Shown in pieces: positions 41,546-48,784 of a stretch of DNA of 48,784 nt (within the stretch, counting starts at the first letter, position 1; each line of letters opens with the position of its first letter). The notes beneath the pieces are model-generated. The model did not search any database. It was not told the origin of the DNA and saw only the letters and a program-made list of their open reading frames with translations. This stretch comes from an uncultured Blautia sp. (GTDB lineage Bacteria; Bacillota; Clostridia; Lachnospirales; Lachnospiraceae). The stretch is taken from assembly GCF_937880195.1 (NCBI RefSeq), contig NZ_CALFLA010000064.1, positions 1-48,784 on the forward strand, read 5' to 3'. The translations under genes were made by a program, and so were the position numbers.

Positions 41546-43336
41546 TCATTTTTGTTTCCATATTTCCAGGTCTGATAAAACAGACATTGCTATTTTGGCA
41601 GCAGCGCTTCCCGATGCGTTGCTGTCAGCTTTTATATTTACAGAAAAATAATAAGTATTATCTGAGGTTTCCACATATCCCACAAACCATCCGTTTACAT
41701 CCCTGTTATCTATTCGCCCGGTTCCGGTTTTGCCGAAAAAGTTTCCTGCATCAGAAGAAGAGAGCTGAAGGGCTTTTTTTACAGCAGAGATATTGTCTGG
41801 AGAAAAATGAAATTCATTTTCGTTGAATTTTTTTAATAATTCTACCTGTTCCAGAGGAGAAATTTTTAAGGAAGAATCTGTCCAGTATAAATCCATATCA
41901 GAGCCTGTCTGCTGATTTCCGTATTGGATCGTATGTAAAAAAGATTTTATGGAATCAGATCCCAGCTGTGAATCAATGGACTGAAAATACCAGTTTACAG
42001 AATTTTTTATGGCAGAATTTAGGTCCTGATCTCCTTCCCATGCTTCAAAAGGACAGGCTTCTCCGTTCCAGGATATGACAGAATTTTCCGGGGAAATGAC
42101 GCCGGATTCTAATCCCAGCAAAGCGTCATATATTTTGTAGGTAGAATTTGGAGAAATTCGTTTCCTGGCATTGTCAGGATCATAAACTGACCAGGTATTT
42201 TCTTTGGAATTATATAAAACAAAACTTCCTTCATAACCATGGAAGGCATTTGAAAGCTCCAGATTGGAAATACGCTTTATGTTTTTTGGAAGATCAGATC
42301 TGTTTTGCGGGGAATAAGAAAAAGCAAGTGTGGGAACAGCCCAGAGAAAAAGGCTTGCCGTTACTATGAAAAGAAATATCCCCCGAAGTCTGGACGCTTT
42401 TGTTTCCTTTTGAAAATGAGCAATGTTTAAAATTCTGTGTTTGATCTGTTTCATACTTCCGCTGATTCCTGCCCTGTAGGGAAATGGAAAATACGACAAT
42501 TTTTCGGCAAAGTTGATCAGTGTGTTTCCATAAGCATGGTAATCGGATTTTTCTAACTGATGAAGAACTTTTGAATCACAGGAAACTTCTCGGTCATTCT
42601 GTATTTCACGTAAAGCGCGCCAGACGAAAGGATTAAACCAGTATATAATACATATAAAATTCATCCAATAACTGATCAAAGCGTCTTTTTGACGGCAGTG
42701 CTGCAGCTCGTGCAAAAAAATAAAACGCAGCTCAACCGGGTTAAAATCCGAGATTAAATGGATTGGAAGATAAATTCTGGGTTTCAAAAATCCGGTGGTA
42801 AAAGGTGATTTTAAAAACGCAGTGCTGTAAACAGGCACTTCTTTTTTTATCCTCATTTCATTACAGCAGCTATGGTATAGCTTTTGTACCTGTTGATGCT
42901 GTAAAGGTAAAGCGGAACCCTCTAATGCGTGAAGTCTGAGAAAAGAACGGAAGGTTAAAACACACATGAAAGCTCCGCCGGATATCCATATGCCTAAGAG
43001 AAAAATACATAATAAAGAAGGTGTTTTATCACTGATGGAAACTGCAAAATCATTTACTTTTTCAAAGGCTGCGTCTGAACCTATAAAAGGATGCAGAGAA
43101 GGTTTCTCTGCAAAAACAGAATGTGTGCCAGAGGACAGCGAAAATTTCTGTAAAACAGAAAACATGTTTTTGGGTAAAAAAGGAACGGTCATAAGCCCAG
43201 GCAAAAGAAACCACAGGCGATATAATGCCGGAGCAGAGATATATTTGCTTAATAAGCGCTTTAATCCAATAATGACTGCGATAAATACAGAGATAAAAAT
43301 ATTGCAAATGAGAAAATGAATTTCAAAATTAAGCAA
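41546..43336 (-). CDS. blaR1: BlaR1/MecR1-type beta-lactam sensor-protease
   Basis: A 596-aa membrane protein. Four TM helices surround an M56 metalloprotease domain with HELQH (209-213) and a distal Glu candidate in EIQNDREVSCD. After the last TM (about 318-340) comes an extracellular class D-like penicillin-binding sensor with STYK (398-401), SVN (446-448) and KTGT (536-539). Acylation of S398 would activate the protease, which relieves BlaI repression. It is co-transcribed downstream of blaI (11-base gap) and runs convergent to the PBP operon, ten bases from its end. Confidence 0.93.
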   Translation of the reverse strand: MLNFEIHFLICNIFISVFIAVIIGLKRLLSKYISAPALYRLWFLLPGLMTVPFLPKNMFSVLQKFSLSSGTHSVFAEKPSLHPFIGSDAAFEKVNDFAVSISDKTPSLLCIFLLGIWISGGAFMCVLTFRSFLRLHALEGSALPLQHQQVQKLYHSCCNEMRIKKEVPVYSTAFLKSPFTTGFLKPRIYLPIHLISDFNPVELRFIFLHELQHCRQKDALISYWMNFICIIYWFNPFVWRALREIQNDREVSCDSKVLHQLEKSDYHAYGNTLINFAEKLSYFPFPYRAGISGSMKQIKHRILNIAHFQKETKASRLRGIFLFIVTASLFLWAVPTLAFSYSPQNRSDLPKNIKRISNLELSNAFHGYEGSFVLYNSKENTWSVYDPDNARKRISPNSTYKIYDALLGLESGVISPENSVISWNGEACPFEAWEGDQDLNSAIKNSVNWYFQSIDSQLGSDSIKSFLHTIQYGNQQTGSDMDLYWTDSSLKISPLEQVELLKKFNENEFHFSPDNISAVKKALQLSSSDAGNFFGKTGTGRIDNRDVNGWFVGYVETSDNTYYFSVNIKADSNASGSAAAKIAMSVLSDLEIWKQK

Positions 43337-43347
43337 AGTAATCCCTC

Positions 43348-43722
43348 CTATTTATGATCGTCAGAGAGCAGGCTACGCAAGGAATCAATTTCTGAATCAG
43401 ATAGTTTTTCGTCCTTTAAATAAGAAGACAGCATGGAAACAATGTTGCCGTCATAGAAACGATCCAGAAAAGAATTGCTTTTCTGGCGGATATATTCGTC
43501 CTGTTGGATCAAGGGCGTGTAAACGAATACACGGCTTTGTTTTTCATAGGTAAGGGCTTTTTTATTCACAAGACGTTTTAACATAGTCTGTATTGTTTTA
43601 GGGCTCCAGTCAGTTGTCTGCGTTAATTTTTCAGTTACTTCATTTGTACTGATGGGCGCATATTTCCAGATGACCTTCATAACTTCAAATTCTGCTTCAG
43701 AAATCTGAGGCAATTTTTTCAT
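43348..43722 (-). CDS. blaI: BlaI/MecI-family repressor
   Basis: A 124-aa winged-helix repressor: LPQISEAEFEVMKVIWKYAP at the N terminus, TDWSPKTIQTMLKRLVNKKA as recognition region, and a C-terminal dimerisation part with the protease-sensitive stretch. GGAGGTG precedes the ATG. It binds TACA-N2-TGTA dyads; one lies in its own leader and two in the PBP promoter, so it controls both convergent units. Confidence 0.94.
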   Translation of the reverse strand: MKKLPQISEAEFEVMKVIWKYAPISTNEVTEKLTQTTDWSPKTIQTMLKRLVNKKALTYEKQSRVFVYTPLIQQDEYIRQKSNSFLDRFYDGNIVSMLSSYLKDEKLSDSEIDSLRSLLSDDHK

Positions 43723-43740
43723 GGTAACACCTCCAAATCT

Positions 43741-43784
43741 TACATTCGTAATAATATTATAATTTGAAAATAAAGGGATGTCAA
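43741..43784 (-). promoter_or_regulatory. blaI-blaR1 promoter and BlaI operator
   Basis: On the minus strand TTGACA (plus 43779-43784), 17-bp spacer and TATAAT (plus 43756-43761) form a consensus promoter. The operator at 43741-43750 reads TACATTCGTA. Its complement, ATTACGAATGTAAGATTT, matches the PBP operator ATTACAAGTGTAAGATTT at 16 of 18 bases. Confidence 0.85.
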
Positions 43785-43794
43785 TTCTGCGGCG

Positions 43795-43935
43795 AAAATT
43801 CCATTGCCAAAGGTAATCTGGCGTTACTGTTCACACGGCACTATTCCGCGAGGTGTTTTGGCATGAATATGCCAAAATCCCGAGACATACAAGCCAAAAT
43901 TCCATTGCCGTAGGCAATCTGGAATGAATTTTGGC
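43795..43935. repeat. Non-coding repeat cluster: direct repeats and hairpins
   Basis: A 27-bp unit beginning AAAATTCCATTGCC occurs at 43795-43821 and 43896-43922 (24 of 27 identical). Between them is the 9-bp hairpin TTTTGGCAT-GAAT-ATGCCAAAA (43856-43877). The second unit is itself part of a longer hairpin (43893-43935; GCCAAAAT... / ...ATTTTGGC). The 329-base gap between blaI and the next gene has no convincing gene. Confidence 0.7.
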
Positions 43936-43964
43936 TCGTTGCTGTGAACGCAGTGAACAGCAGC

Positions 43965-43993
43965 TTGAGTTGGGGATAAAAACAGGGTAAAAT
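43965..43993 (+). promoter_or_regulatory. Promoter of the zinc alcohol dehydrogenase gene
   Basis: TTGAGT (43965-43970), 17-bp spacer, TAAAAT (43988-43993). Confidence 0.55.
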
Positions 43994-44051
43994 ATAGTAT
44001 GGAAAAAGAAAACAGCAGCAACAGCTTTATACAAAATCCGGAGGGAAAAGA

Positions 44052-45092
44052 ATGCTTGCATATACATATAAAGAAAAGGGAAAATTTGTACTGGAAGAGA
44101 AAGAGAAACCTGTTCTTCTGGATGAACAGGATGCCATTGTCAGGGTAACGCTGGCAAGTATCTGTTCCAGCGATATTCACATTAAACATGGAGCAGTTCC
44201 AAGAGCAGTTCCGGGAATTACAGTAGGCCATGAGATGGTTGGAATTGTAGAAGAAGTGGGAAGCAAGGTGACAAAAGTAAAACCAGGGGACCGTGTGACT
44301 GTGAATGTGGAAACATTTTGTGGAAAATGCTTCTTCTGCCAGAATGGATATGTGAATAACTGCACAGACAAAAACGGCGGATGGGCGTTGGGCTGCCGGA
44401 TTGACGGAGGGCAGGCAGAATATGTCCGAGTGCCTTATGCCGATCAGGGACTGAACCTGATTGCAGATTCCATTACTGACGAAGAGGCGCTGTTTGTAGG
44501 GGACGTTCTGGCAACTGGTTTTTGGGCTGCCAGGATTTCCGAAATCAGCCAGGAGGATACAGTAGTGATCATTGGAGGAGGTCCCACTGGGATCTGTACC
44601 CTTTTGTGCGTGATGCTGAAACATCCAAAAAAGATTATTTTATGCGAGGTTGACGCTGAAAGAATTGCATTTATAAAAGCGCATTATCCAGATGTGCTTG
44701 TAGTGAACCCGCTGGAGACTGATGCAGAAGCCTTTGTGCGGGAGAACAGCGACCATGGAGGCGCGGACCGGGTGCTGGAGGTGGCTGGAGGAAGCCATAC
44801 CTTTGAACTGGCCTGGAAAGTGGCGCGGCCTAATGCCATAGTGACAGTAGTTGCTCTTTATGAAGAAGATCAGATATTGCCATTGCCGCAGATGTATGGA
44901 AAAAACCTTACCTTTAAGACAGGCGGTGTGGACGGCTGTGACTGTGATGAAATTTTAAGCCTGATCGAACAGAAAAAAATAGATACCACTCCTTTGATCA
45001 CACATACATTTCCTCTGAGTGAGATTGAAGAGGCATATGATATTTTTGAAAACCGAAAAGAGCAGGTAATCAAAGTGGCGATATGGCCATGA
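44052..45092 (+). CDS. Zinc-dependent alcohol dehydrogenase
   Basis: A 346-aa medium-chain dehydrogenase. Catalytic zinc ligands are Cys in ASICSSDIHIKHG, His-Glu in VGHEMVGI, and Asp in FVGDVLATGFWAA. Asp at this third position is seen in clostridial secondary-alcohol dehydrogenases. The structural zinc lobe CGKCFFCQNGYVNNC is present, which those enzymes lack. Rossmann motif GGGPTGICTLL, followed by Glu in CEVDAER, favours NAD. The substrate is unknown. GGAGGG precedes the ATG. It is a single gene ending in a strong hairpin and unrelated in position to the dehydrogenase at 19235. Confidence 0.85.
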   Translation: MLAYTYKEKGKFVLEEKEKPVLLDEQDAIVRVTLASICSSDIHIKHGAVPRAVPGITVGHEMVGIVEEVGSKVTKVKPGDRVTVNVETFCGKCFFCQNGYVNNCTDKNGGWALGCRIDGGQAEYVRVPYADQGLNLIADSITDEEALFVGDVLATGFWAARISEISQEDTVVIIGGGPTGICTLLCVMLKHPKKIILCEVDAERIAFIKAHYPDVLVVNPLETDAEAFVRENSDHGGADRVLEVAGGSHTFELAWKVARPNAIVTVVALYEEDQILPLPQMYGKNLTFKTGGVDGCDCDEILSLIEQKKIDTTPLITHTFPLSEIEEAYDIFENRKEQVIKVAIWP

Positions 45093-45117
45093 CATGGCAG
45101 GTGCATAACCTCTTTTA

Positions 45118-45159
45118 CCCCTGCATACATTGTAAAAAGATGTATGCAGGGGAATTTTT
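45118..45159 (+). terminator. Terminator whose 3' arm holds the spoIIID ribosome site
   Basis: CCCCTGCATACA (45118-45129) pairs perfectly with TGTATGCAGGGG (45141-45152), followed by AATTTTTG. The AGGGG in the 3' arm is also the only ribosome-binding sequence in front of the spoIIID GTG at 45160. Confidence 0.85.
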
Positions 45160-45411
45160 GTGAAAGAATATATCGAAGAACGGGCTGTGGAGATAGCGTC
45201 TTATCTTATTGAAACAGGAGCAACGGTGCGTCAGGCGGCAAAAAAATTTGGAGTGTCAAAGAGTACGGTACATAAAGACTGTTCTGACCGCCTTACAGAG
45301 ATCAACCCCGGTCTTGCGGCGCAGGTGCGTCATGTACTGGATATTAACAAAGCGGAACGTCATATCAGAGGAGGACTGGCTACCAGGGAAAAATATCTGC
45401 ACAGAATCTGA
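45160..45411 (+). CDS. spoIIID: Sporulation transcriptional regulator SpoIIID
   Basis: An 83-aa protein starting at GTG. It matches B. subtilis SpoIIID throughout: YIEERAVEIASYLIETGATV, the helix-turn-helix AAKKFGVSKSTVHKD, RLTEINPGLA, and the basic C-terminal ERHIRGGLATREKY. It is a mother-cell DNA-binding protein that switches gene expression during engulfment, acting with sigma-E. Start codon and length agree with known homologues. Its ribosome site is buried in the upstream hairpin. No sigma-E promoter could be recognised with confidence. Confidence 0.95.
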   Translation: MKEYIEERAVEIASYLIETGATVRQAAKKFGVSKSTVHKDCSDRLTEINPGLAAQVRHVLDINKAERHIRGGLATREKYLHRI

Positions 45412-45444
45412 GGCAGAAGGTGTTCGGCAAATGAGATAGAAAGT

Positions 45445-45470
45445 AAAAAGGGCTCTTAGAGCCCTTTTAA
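45445..45470. terminator. Bidirectional terminator between spoIIID and the CobD-like gene
   Basis: AAAAGGGCTC-TTA-GAGCCCTTTT is a perfect 10-bp palindromic stem with T-runs on both sides. The CobD-like stop codon (45456-45458) lies inside it. Confidence 0.85.
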
Positions 45471-46544
45471 TACGTTAAGAAGCATTTGGTTATTCTGGGG
45501 ATTCATGATACAGAAACGAATAAATTCTCCTTCAAGACATTGGAAGGAAGTACAGTCCCGGATCATGAGATTTTTTTGGATGCAGGCTTCAAAAACCTGA
45601 AAAGCAGTAAGCCCGGGCTTTGTTACTTTAAGGAGAAGGAAGTTTGCATAGGCCGGATATACCTGAAAGGTGGAAAGTTTCTGAAGCTCCTGATACATTT
45701 TTTCTCTTTCGGACAGAATCAGGTTTCTGGTGTTCTGGATATATTCCTTATCCTGAAAAAGCAGTTCGCCTGCAAAAGCGGCCAGACTGTTTAAAGACCA
45801 GGGAACCTGCTTTTCCTTCATTTGGGACAGGAAGGATTTGTTTCCGGTGATTCCATATCCCAGCCGCATTCCCGGCGCGGCAAAAAATTTAGAAACGCCG
45901 CGAAGTACCATAAGATTTTGAAATTCCATTGTAAGAGGAACTGCGGTGATCTGGGAAATATCCGGCGCAAATTCCACATAGGTTTCATCGATCATCACAA
46001 AAATATCTTTTTTTTCGCAGAACCTTAGAATTGTTCGGAGCTCTTTTTGAGTGACAGCAGAAGACGTGGGATTATTGGGATTACATAGGATGAGGAAATC
46101 ATAGCCTTTTTCCAGCGTTTGGCACAGATTATCTATATCCAGAACAAAATTACTGCTTTCCTGTAAATGATAATATTCCTGGGTACTGTTGGAAAAAGCA
46201 AGCTCCCGGGAATATTCGGAATAAGTAGGTCCCAGGATCAGGGTATGCTTTGGCGAACGCTCCTCGATAAGAAGGGAGATCAGCTCGCTGGAACCATTAC
46301 CTGGAAGAATGTAATCAGCAGGAATATGGCAGTAGTTGGAAATGGTATGACGAAGCGCTCTGTACTCTCGATCCGGGTAGGAGGAAAAAAGATCCAGGTG
46401 AGAAGCTAGCTGTTCTTTAACCCTTAAAGAAAGTCCAAGAGGGTTTACGTTTGCTCCAAAGTTGATGATATTTTCTTTTTTCAGATGATAATAGTCGCAT
46501 ATTTTTTCAATGTCACTTCCGTGAAAAACAGGCTTTGTGTTCAT
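45456..46544 (-). CDS. CobD-like PLP aminotransferase (threonine-phosphate decarboxylase / HisC family)
   Basis: A 362-aa class I/II aminotransferase. The start at 46544 follows GGAGGG; the longer frame upstream lacks homology. FHGSDIEKICDYYHL and INFGANVNPLGLS are typical of the CobD branch. PLP-binding elements are PGNGSSELI, LILCNPNNPTS, MIDETYVEF and the Schiff-base Lys in LRGVSKFFAAPGMRLGYG. CobD makes aminopropanol phosphate for the cobalamin nucleotide loop; histidinol-phosphate aminotransferase is the main alternative. No other cobalamin gene is in the window. Confidence 0.82.
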   Translation of the reverse strand: MNTKPVFHGSDIEKICDYYHLKKENIINFGANVNPLGLSLRVKEQLASHLDLFSSYPDREYRALRHTISNYCHIPADYILPGNGSSELISLLIEERSPKHTLILGPTYSEYSRELAFSNSTQEYYHLQESSNFVLDIDNLCQTLEKGYDFLILCNPNNPTSSAVTQKELRTILRFCEKKDIFVMIDETYVEFAPDISQITAVPLTMEFQNLMVLRGVSKFFAAPGMRLGYGITGNKSFLSQMKEKQVPWSLNSLAAFAGELLFQDKEYIQNTRNLILSEREKMYQELQKLSTFQVYPAYANFLLLKVTKPGLTAFQVFEACIQKNLMIRDCTSFQCLEGEFIRFCIMNPQNNQMLLNVLKGL

Positions 46545-46580
46545 GGGTAAGCCCTCCTTCCGGCATATGGTTTTTCTTTT

Positions 46581-46609
46581 ATCATAAGACAATTTAACTG
46601 TTTGCGCAA
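46581..46609 (-). promoter_or_regulatory. Promoter of the CobD-like gene
   Basis: Minus strand: TTGCGC (plus 46604-46609), 17-bp spacer, TATGAT (plus 46581-46586). Confidence 0.55.
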
Positions 46610-46675
46610 GGGAAGGAAATAAAATACAACCAATCACATCCTGGCTGTTGTGAGGGGGAAAGAGAAACCGTCATA

Positions 46676-46704
46676 TTGACAGAAAACCAGGCAAAATGTA
46701 AAAT
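46676..46704 (+). promoter_or_regulatory. Promoter of the small conserved protein
   Basis: TTGACA (46676-46681), 17-bp spacer, TAAAAT (46699-46704). Confidence 0.75.
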
Positions 46705-46811
46705 TACATACATATTTAATACTATGCTTGGAAAAAGAAATAAACTACGTGATGGCTGCGGATATATGTTTATGAGCGCAGTATTTGATAAGAGAAATGG
46801 GAGGTTATACT

Positions 46812-47060
46812 ATGAGACTTGAGACAGTTCAGAAGGCTTTAAAAGAGAAAAATATTGCTTTTGATTATACGGAAGAGGACGGCTGTGGAAGTCTTGACTT
46901 CATGTTCCGGGGCCTGGGATTTCATGTATGGGAATATCATGATGGGGTCTGGGGTGCGGAAACCAATGTTTATGTTGCAGGGCGGTCAGAAGACGTGGAA
47001 GGCGATTATGAGGAAAAAATTGCCGCAGAAATACGTTCCTGGCCGGATATGGCAGTTTAA
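46812..47060 (+). CDS. Small conserved protein of unknown function
   Basis: An 82-aa soluble acidic protein (MRLETVQKALKEKNIAF start, GLGFHVWEYHDGVWGAETNV core). GGGAGG lies seven bases before the ATG at 46812, and a good promoter is present, so it is a real gene. The alternating pattern suggests a small alpha/beta domain with a helix at each end. I did not recognise the family and the neighbours give no hint. Confidence 0.75.
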   Translation: MRLETVQKALKEKNIAFDYTEEDGCGSLDFMFRGLGFHVWEYHDGVWGAETNVYVAGRSEDVEGDYEEKIAAEIRSWPDMAV

Positions 47061-47064
47061 AAAC

Positions 47065-47100
47065 CTCCAGGCGTCAGTCTGAAAAACAAACCGCCTGGAG
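47065..47100 (-). terminator. Terminator of the glycerophosphotransferase gene
   Basis: CTCCAGGCG (47065-47073) pairs with CGCCTGGAG (47092-47100). On the minus strand it is followed by GTTTTTAAA. It may also weakly end the small plus-strand gene. Confidence 0.7.
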
Positions 47101-47124
47101 TCGCATAAAAAACTGTTAAAAATT

Positions 47125-48708
47125 TTATTTCTTATACCTTTCTGCAATAAAATCATAAGTACGCTGGCAGTTATTGTGGTCTCGGTATGCAAAATATTTT
47201 TTTCGCATATTGCCGTAGAGGGCTTTTTCCCGGAATCCGTTTTCTATATATTCCCGGATGCAGGCCACAAGCTGTTCTTCTGTCATACATCGGTCGCCAA
47301 ACAATTCATGTTCCATATCAATATAGCTTCCTCTTGCCTGTTCATGAAGATCATTGTCAAAATGATAAAAAAGAATGGGCTTTTCCTGATAATAAACGTC
47401 CCAGCAGGCGCTTGAATAGTCAGTGATCATCATGGAGCATTCCATGATCAGGCGGTTAATGGGAACTGTATTAAAGGGGATCAGTTTCACAAGGCTACTG
47501 TCTGCCTGGAAGTTATGCAAAAATTCATGAAGCTTGGGATGGATATGAAATACCAGGGTGATCTTATGCGCCTTTAAGAGGCTGAGCAGCTCCTTGTTGT
47601 GGATCAGGGACATATAATGTTTGTAATAGTCGCTGTTTTGAAAAATTTCATCGTTCTGCCCTTCCAGCCAGTCTCTCCAGGTAGGCATAACCAGGATATT
47701 GGCAGGAACATTGGCAGAGAGGTCCTCAAGGGCGTCCCAGCGGGTCAGTCCCAGAACAGGAGCTTCTTCAGGCTGATAGCCCATATTTTTTACCACGATG
47801 TCCTGTTCGAATTTAGAGGAGGTGGTAAAGTAAGTCATAGGAGAAACTCCTGTTTTTCCAAATAGATGATCTACCCGTTTCAGCGCAAGGACGCCATGTT
47901 GGAGGAAAAACAGGTCATGGCGGTTAAGCTCCCGGGAAATCGGATTGGGTTTAGGTTTCCAGGCAAAAAGATGAGCTTTGCCATCTGGAGATATATAAAG
48001 CTGTGCGGTGAGAGCATACAAAAGATGGCGGAAACTCATAAAGGGGATCATATGATCCTTATATTTTTGCATAGAAGGCCACTGAGGAGAAGTCTTGTCC
48101 AGAATAAAGTAGATATTCCGGGAGTCAGAGGCTGAAAGCTGTTCCATACAGTATTTAAAAAAATAATAACCGTTTTCCTGGGCTGTGCAGCAGAACTTTT
48201 CGTAGACAAGCCAGATATTTTTTTGTTTCATGAAAGGGCGGAGCAGTTTGGAAGCGCCAAAAGCTAGGAAGATTTTCAGTTTTGTGCAAAAACCGTCATA
48301 GGGGCTTACCGGACGGCAGCGCAGGATCAGTTTATGTTGATCGCCTCCCATGGGAAAAAGGATCATGTCGGGATTGGGGCGGCATTCGTAGTTCATAAGG
48401 ATCAGCCGCAGCCGGAGAGATTTGCTTAACACAGGAAAAAGAATCTGGGGAGCATCTTCTGTTCCCAGATTTACAGCGATATTCCAGTCTCCGGCCTGCA
48501 GGTTTAATTCTTTAAGAGGAATTTGAGCATGGATTTCGGTCCCTTTTTTCTGAGTAAGAGAAAAAGCTGCGGGCCAGGAATAGGAACAGGTTGCATTTTG
48601 ATAAGTAAAAGAAATCTTCCGGGGATTTATTTTGGCAGAGGATTGAAGAATCAAAGAAACTCTGTCTTTTTTTATTTTTATGTTTGTAGCCCAGATTATG
48701 GTATTCAT
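47125..48708 (-). CDS. CDP-glycerol glycerophosphotransferase family protein (TagF-like)
   Basis: A 527-aa protein with an N-terminal beta-rich region (about 1-125), a linker helix region (about 145-165), and a C-terminal GT-B-like Glyphos_transf domain (about 165-525). Typical elements are WLVYEKFCC, LQHGVLALKRVDH, VLGLTRWD, PTWRDWL, HIHPKLHEF, ECSMMITDYSS and FDNDLHEQARGSY. Members transfer glycerol- or ribitol-phosphate from CDP-activated donors to teichoic-acid-like wall or capsule polymers at the inner membrane face. GGAGAT precedes the ATG. It is monocistronic in the window. Confidence 0.88.
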   Translation of the reverse strand: MNTIIWATNIKIKKDRVSLILQSSAKINPRKISFTYQNATCSYSWPAAFSLTQKKGTEIHAQIPLKELNLQAGDWNIAVNLGTEDAPQILFPVLSKSLRLRLILMNYECRPNPDMILFPMGGDQHKLILRCRPVSPYDGFCTKLKIFLAFGASKLLRPFMKQKNIWLVYEKFCCTAQENGYYFFKYCMEQLSASDSRNIYFILDKTSPQWPSMQKYKDHMIPFMSFRHLLYALTAQLYISPDGKAHLFAWKPKPNPISRELNRHDLFFLQHGVLALKRVDHLFGKTGVSPMTYFTTSSKFEQDIVVKNMGYQPEEAPVLGLTRWDALEDLSANVPANILVMPTWRDWLEGQNDEIFQNSDYYKHYMSLIHNKELLSLLKAHKITLVFHIHPKLHEFLHNFQADSSLVKLIPFNTVPINRLIMECSMMITDYSSACWDVYYQEKPILFYHFDNDLHEQARGSYIDMEHELFGDRCMTEEQLVACIREYIENGFREKALYGNMRKKYFAYRDHNNCQRTYDFIAERYKK

Positions 48709-48744
48709 GGCAATCTCCTTTAAGTAAGAGTTGATATTATAGTA

Positions 48745-48773
48745 ATTTTATAATAAAAGAAACTGCTTGTCAA
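48745..48773 (-). promoter_or_regulatory. Promoter of the TagF-like gene
   Basis: Minus strand: TTGACA (plus 48768-48773), 17-bp spacer, TAAAAT (plus 48745-48750). Confidence 0.75.
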
Positions 48774-48784
48774 AATGGTTAAAA

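Noticed and set aside
43795..43935. CRISPR array
   Set aside because: Only two imperfect units, unequal context and no further repeats or cas genes.

Overview
The window looks like a chromosomal segment of a spore-forming, low-to-moderate GC Gram-positive anaerobe of the Clostridia, most likely a Lachnospiraceae relative. Signs of this are a SpoIIID sporulation regulator, a CIRCE-controlled Hsp20, YesM/YesN-type two-component genes, BlaI/BlaR1 with a MecA-like PBP, a FeoA-FeoB fusion, strong AGGAGG ribosome sites and canonical sigma-A promoters (TTGACA-N17-TATAAT). No rRNA, tRNA, IS element, prophage or CRISPR array was seen.

Layout. 1-2731: the 3' end of metG, an XRE/zinc-ribbon regulator, and a three-gene ferredoxin / membrane Fe-S protein / ArsR operon whose repressor has the two-cysteine layout of persulfide sensors. 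2920-11185: a frameshifted galactose-binding-protein gene, a YesN/YesM two-component pair, two further sugar-binding-type proteins and a GT-C-like membrane protein, with no ABC permease or ATPase. 11255-11707: hsp20 behind an extended CIRCE operator. 11945-27034: the most unusual part. A lacI-larC pair diverges from a compact 14-gene operon: a NitT/TauT-type ABC importer (one binding protein, two permeases, two ATPases), an SDR, a zinc alcohol dehydrogenase, two class II aldolases, a PFK-like kinase, a TIM-like isomerase, a LarA-family nickel-pincer enzyme and a pair of CHR (chromate/sulfate family) transporters. 27195-36787: a UBA/DUF4342-like membrane protein, a dus / two-component operon, a GH13 glucosidase, FeoAB, and a MerR regulator divergent from a YitT-like membrane protein. 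37143-43722: a BlaI/BlaR1-controlled, MecA-like PBP and a duplicated-domain partner protein. 44052-48708: a zinc alcohol dehydrogenase, spoIIID, a CobD-like aminotransferase, a small conserved protein and a TagF-like glycerophosphotransferase.

How the genes work together. The 14-gene operon reads as a self-contained catabolic route: import, redox and epimerisation of a hydroxyacid or sugar-like compound, phosphorylation, retro-aldol cleavage, triose or tetrulose isomerisation, and export of an anion. The substrate cannot be read from sequence. A sulfonated sugar or a sugar acid are the two hypotheses that best fit the transporter types and LarA. Several enzymes carry changes at diagnostic positions (Asn for the catalytic His of LarA, Asn for Asp in the PFK GGDG motif, a degenerate ABC signature in one ATPase and a lost switch His in the other), which argues for a specialised pathway rather than spare glycolytic genes.
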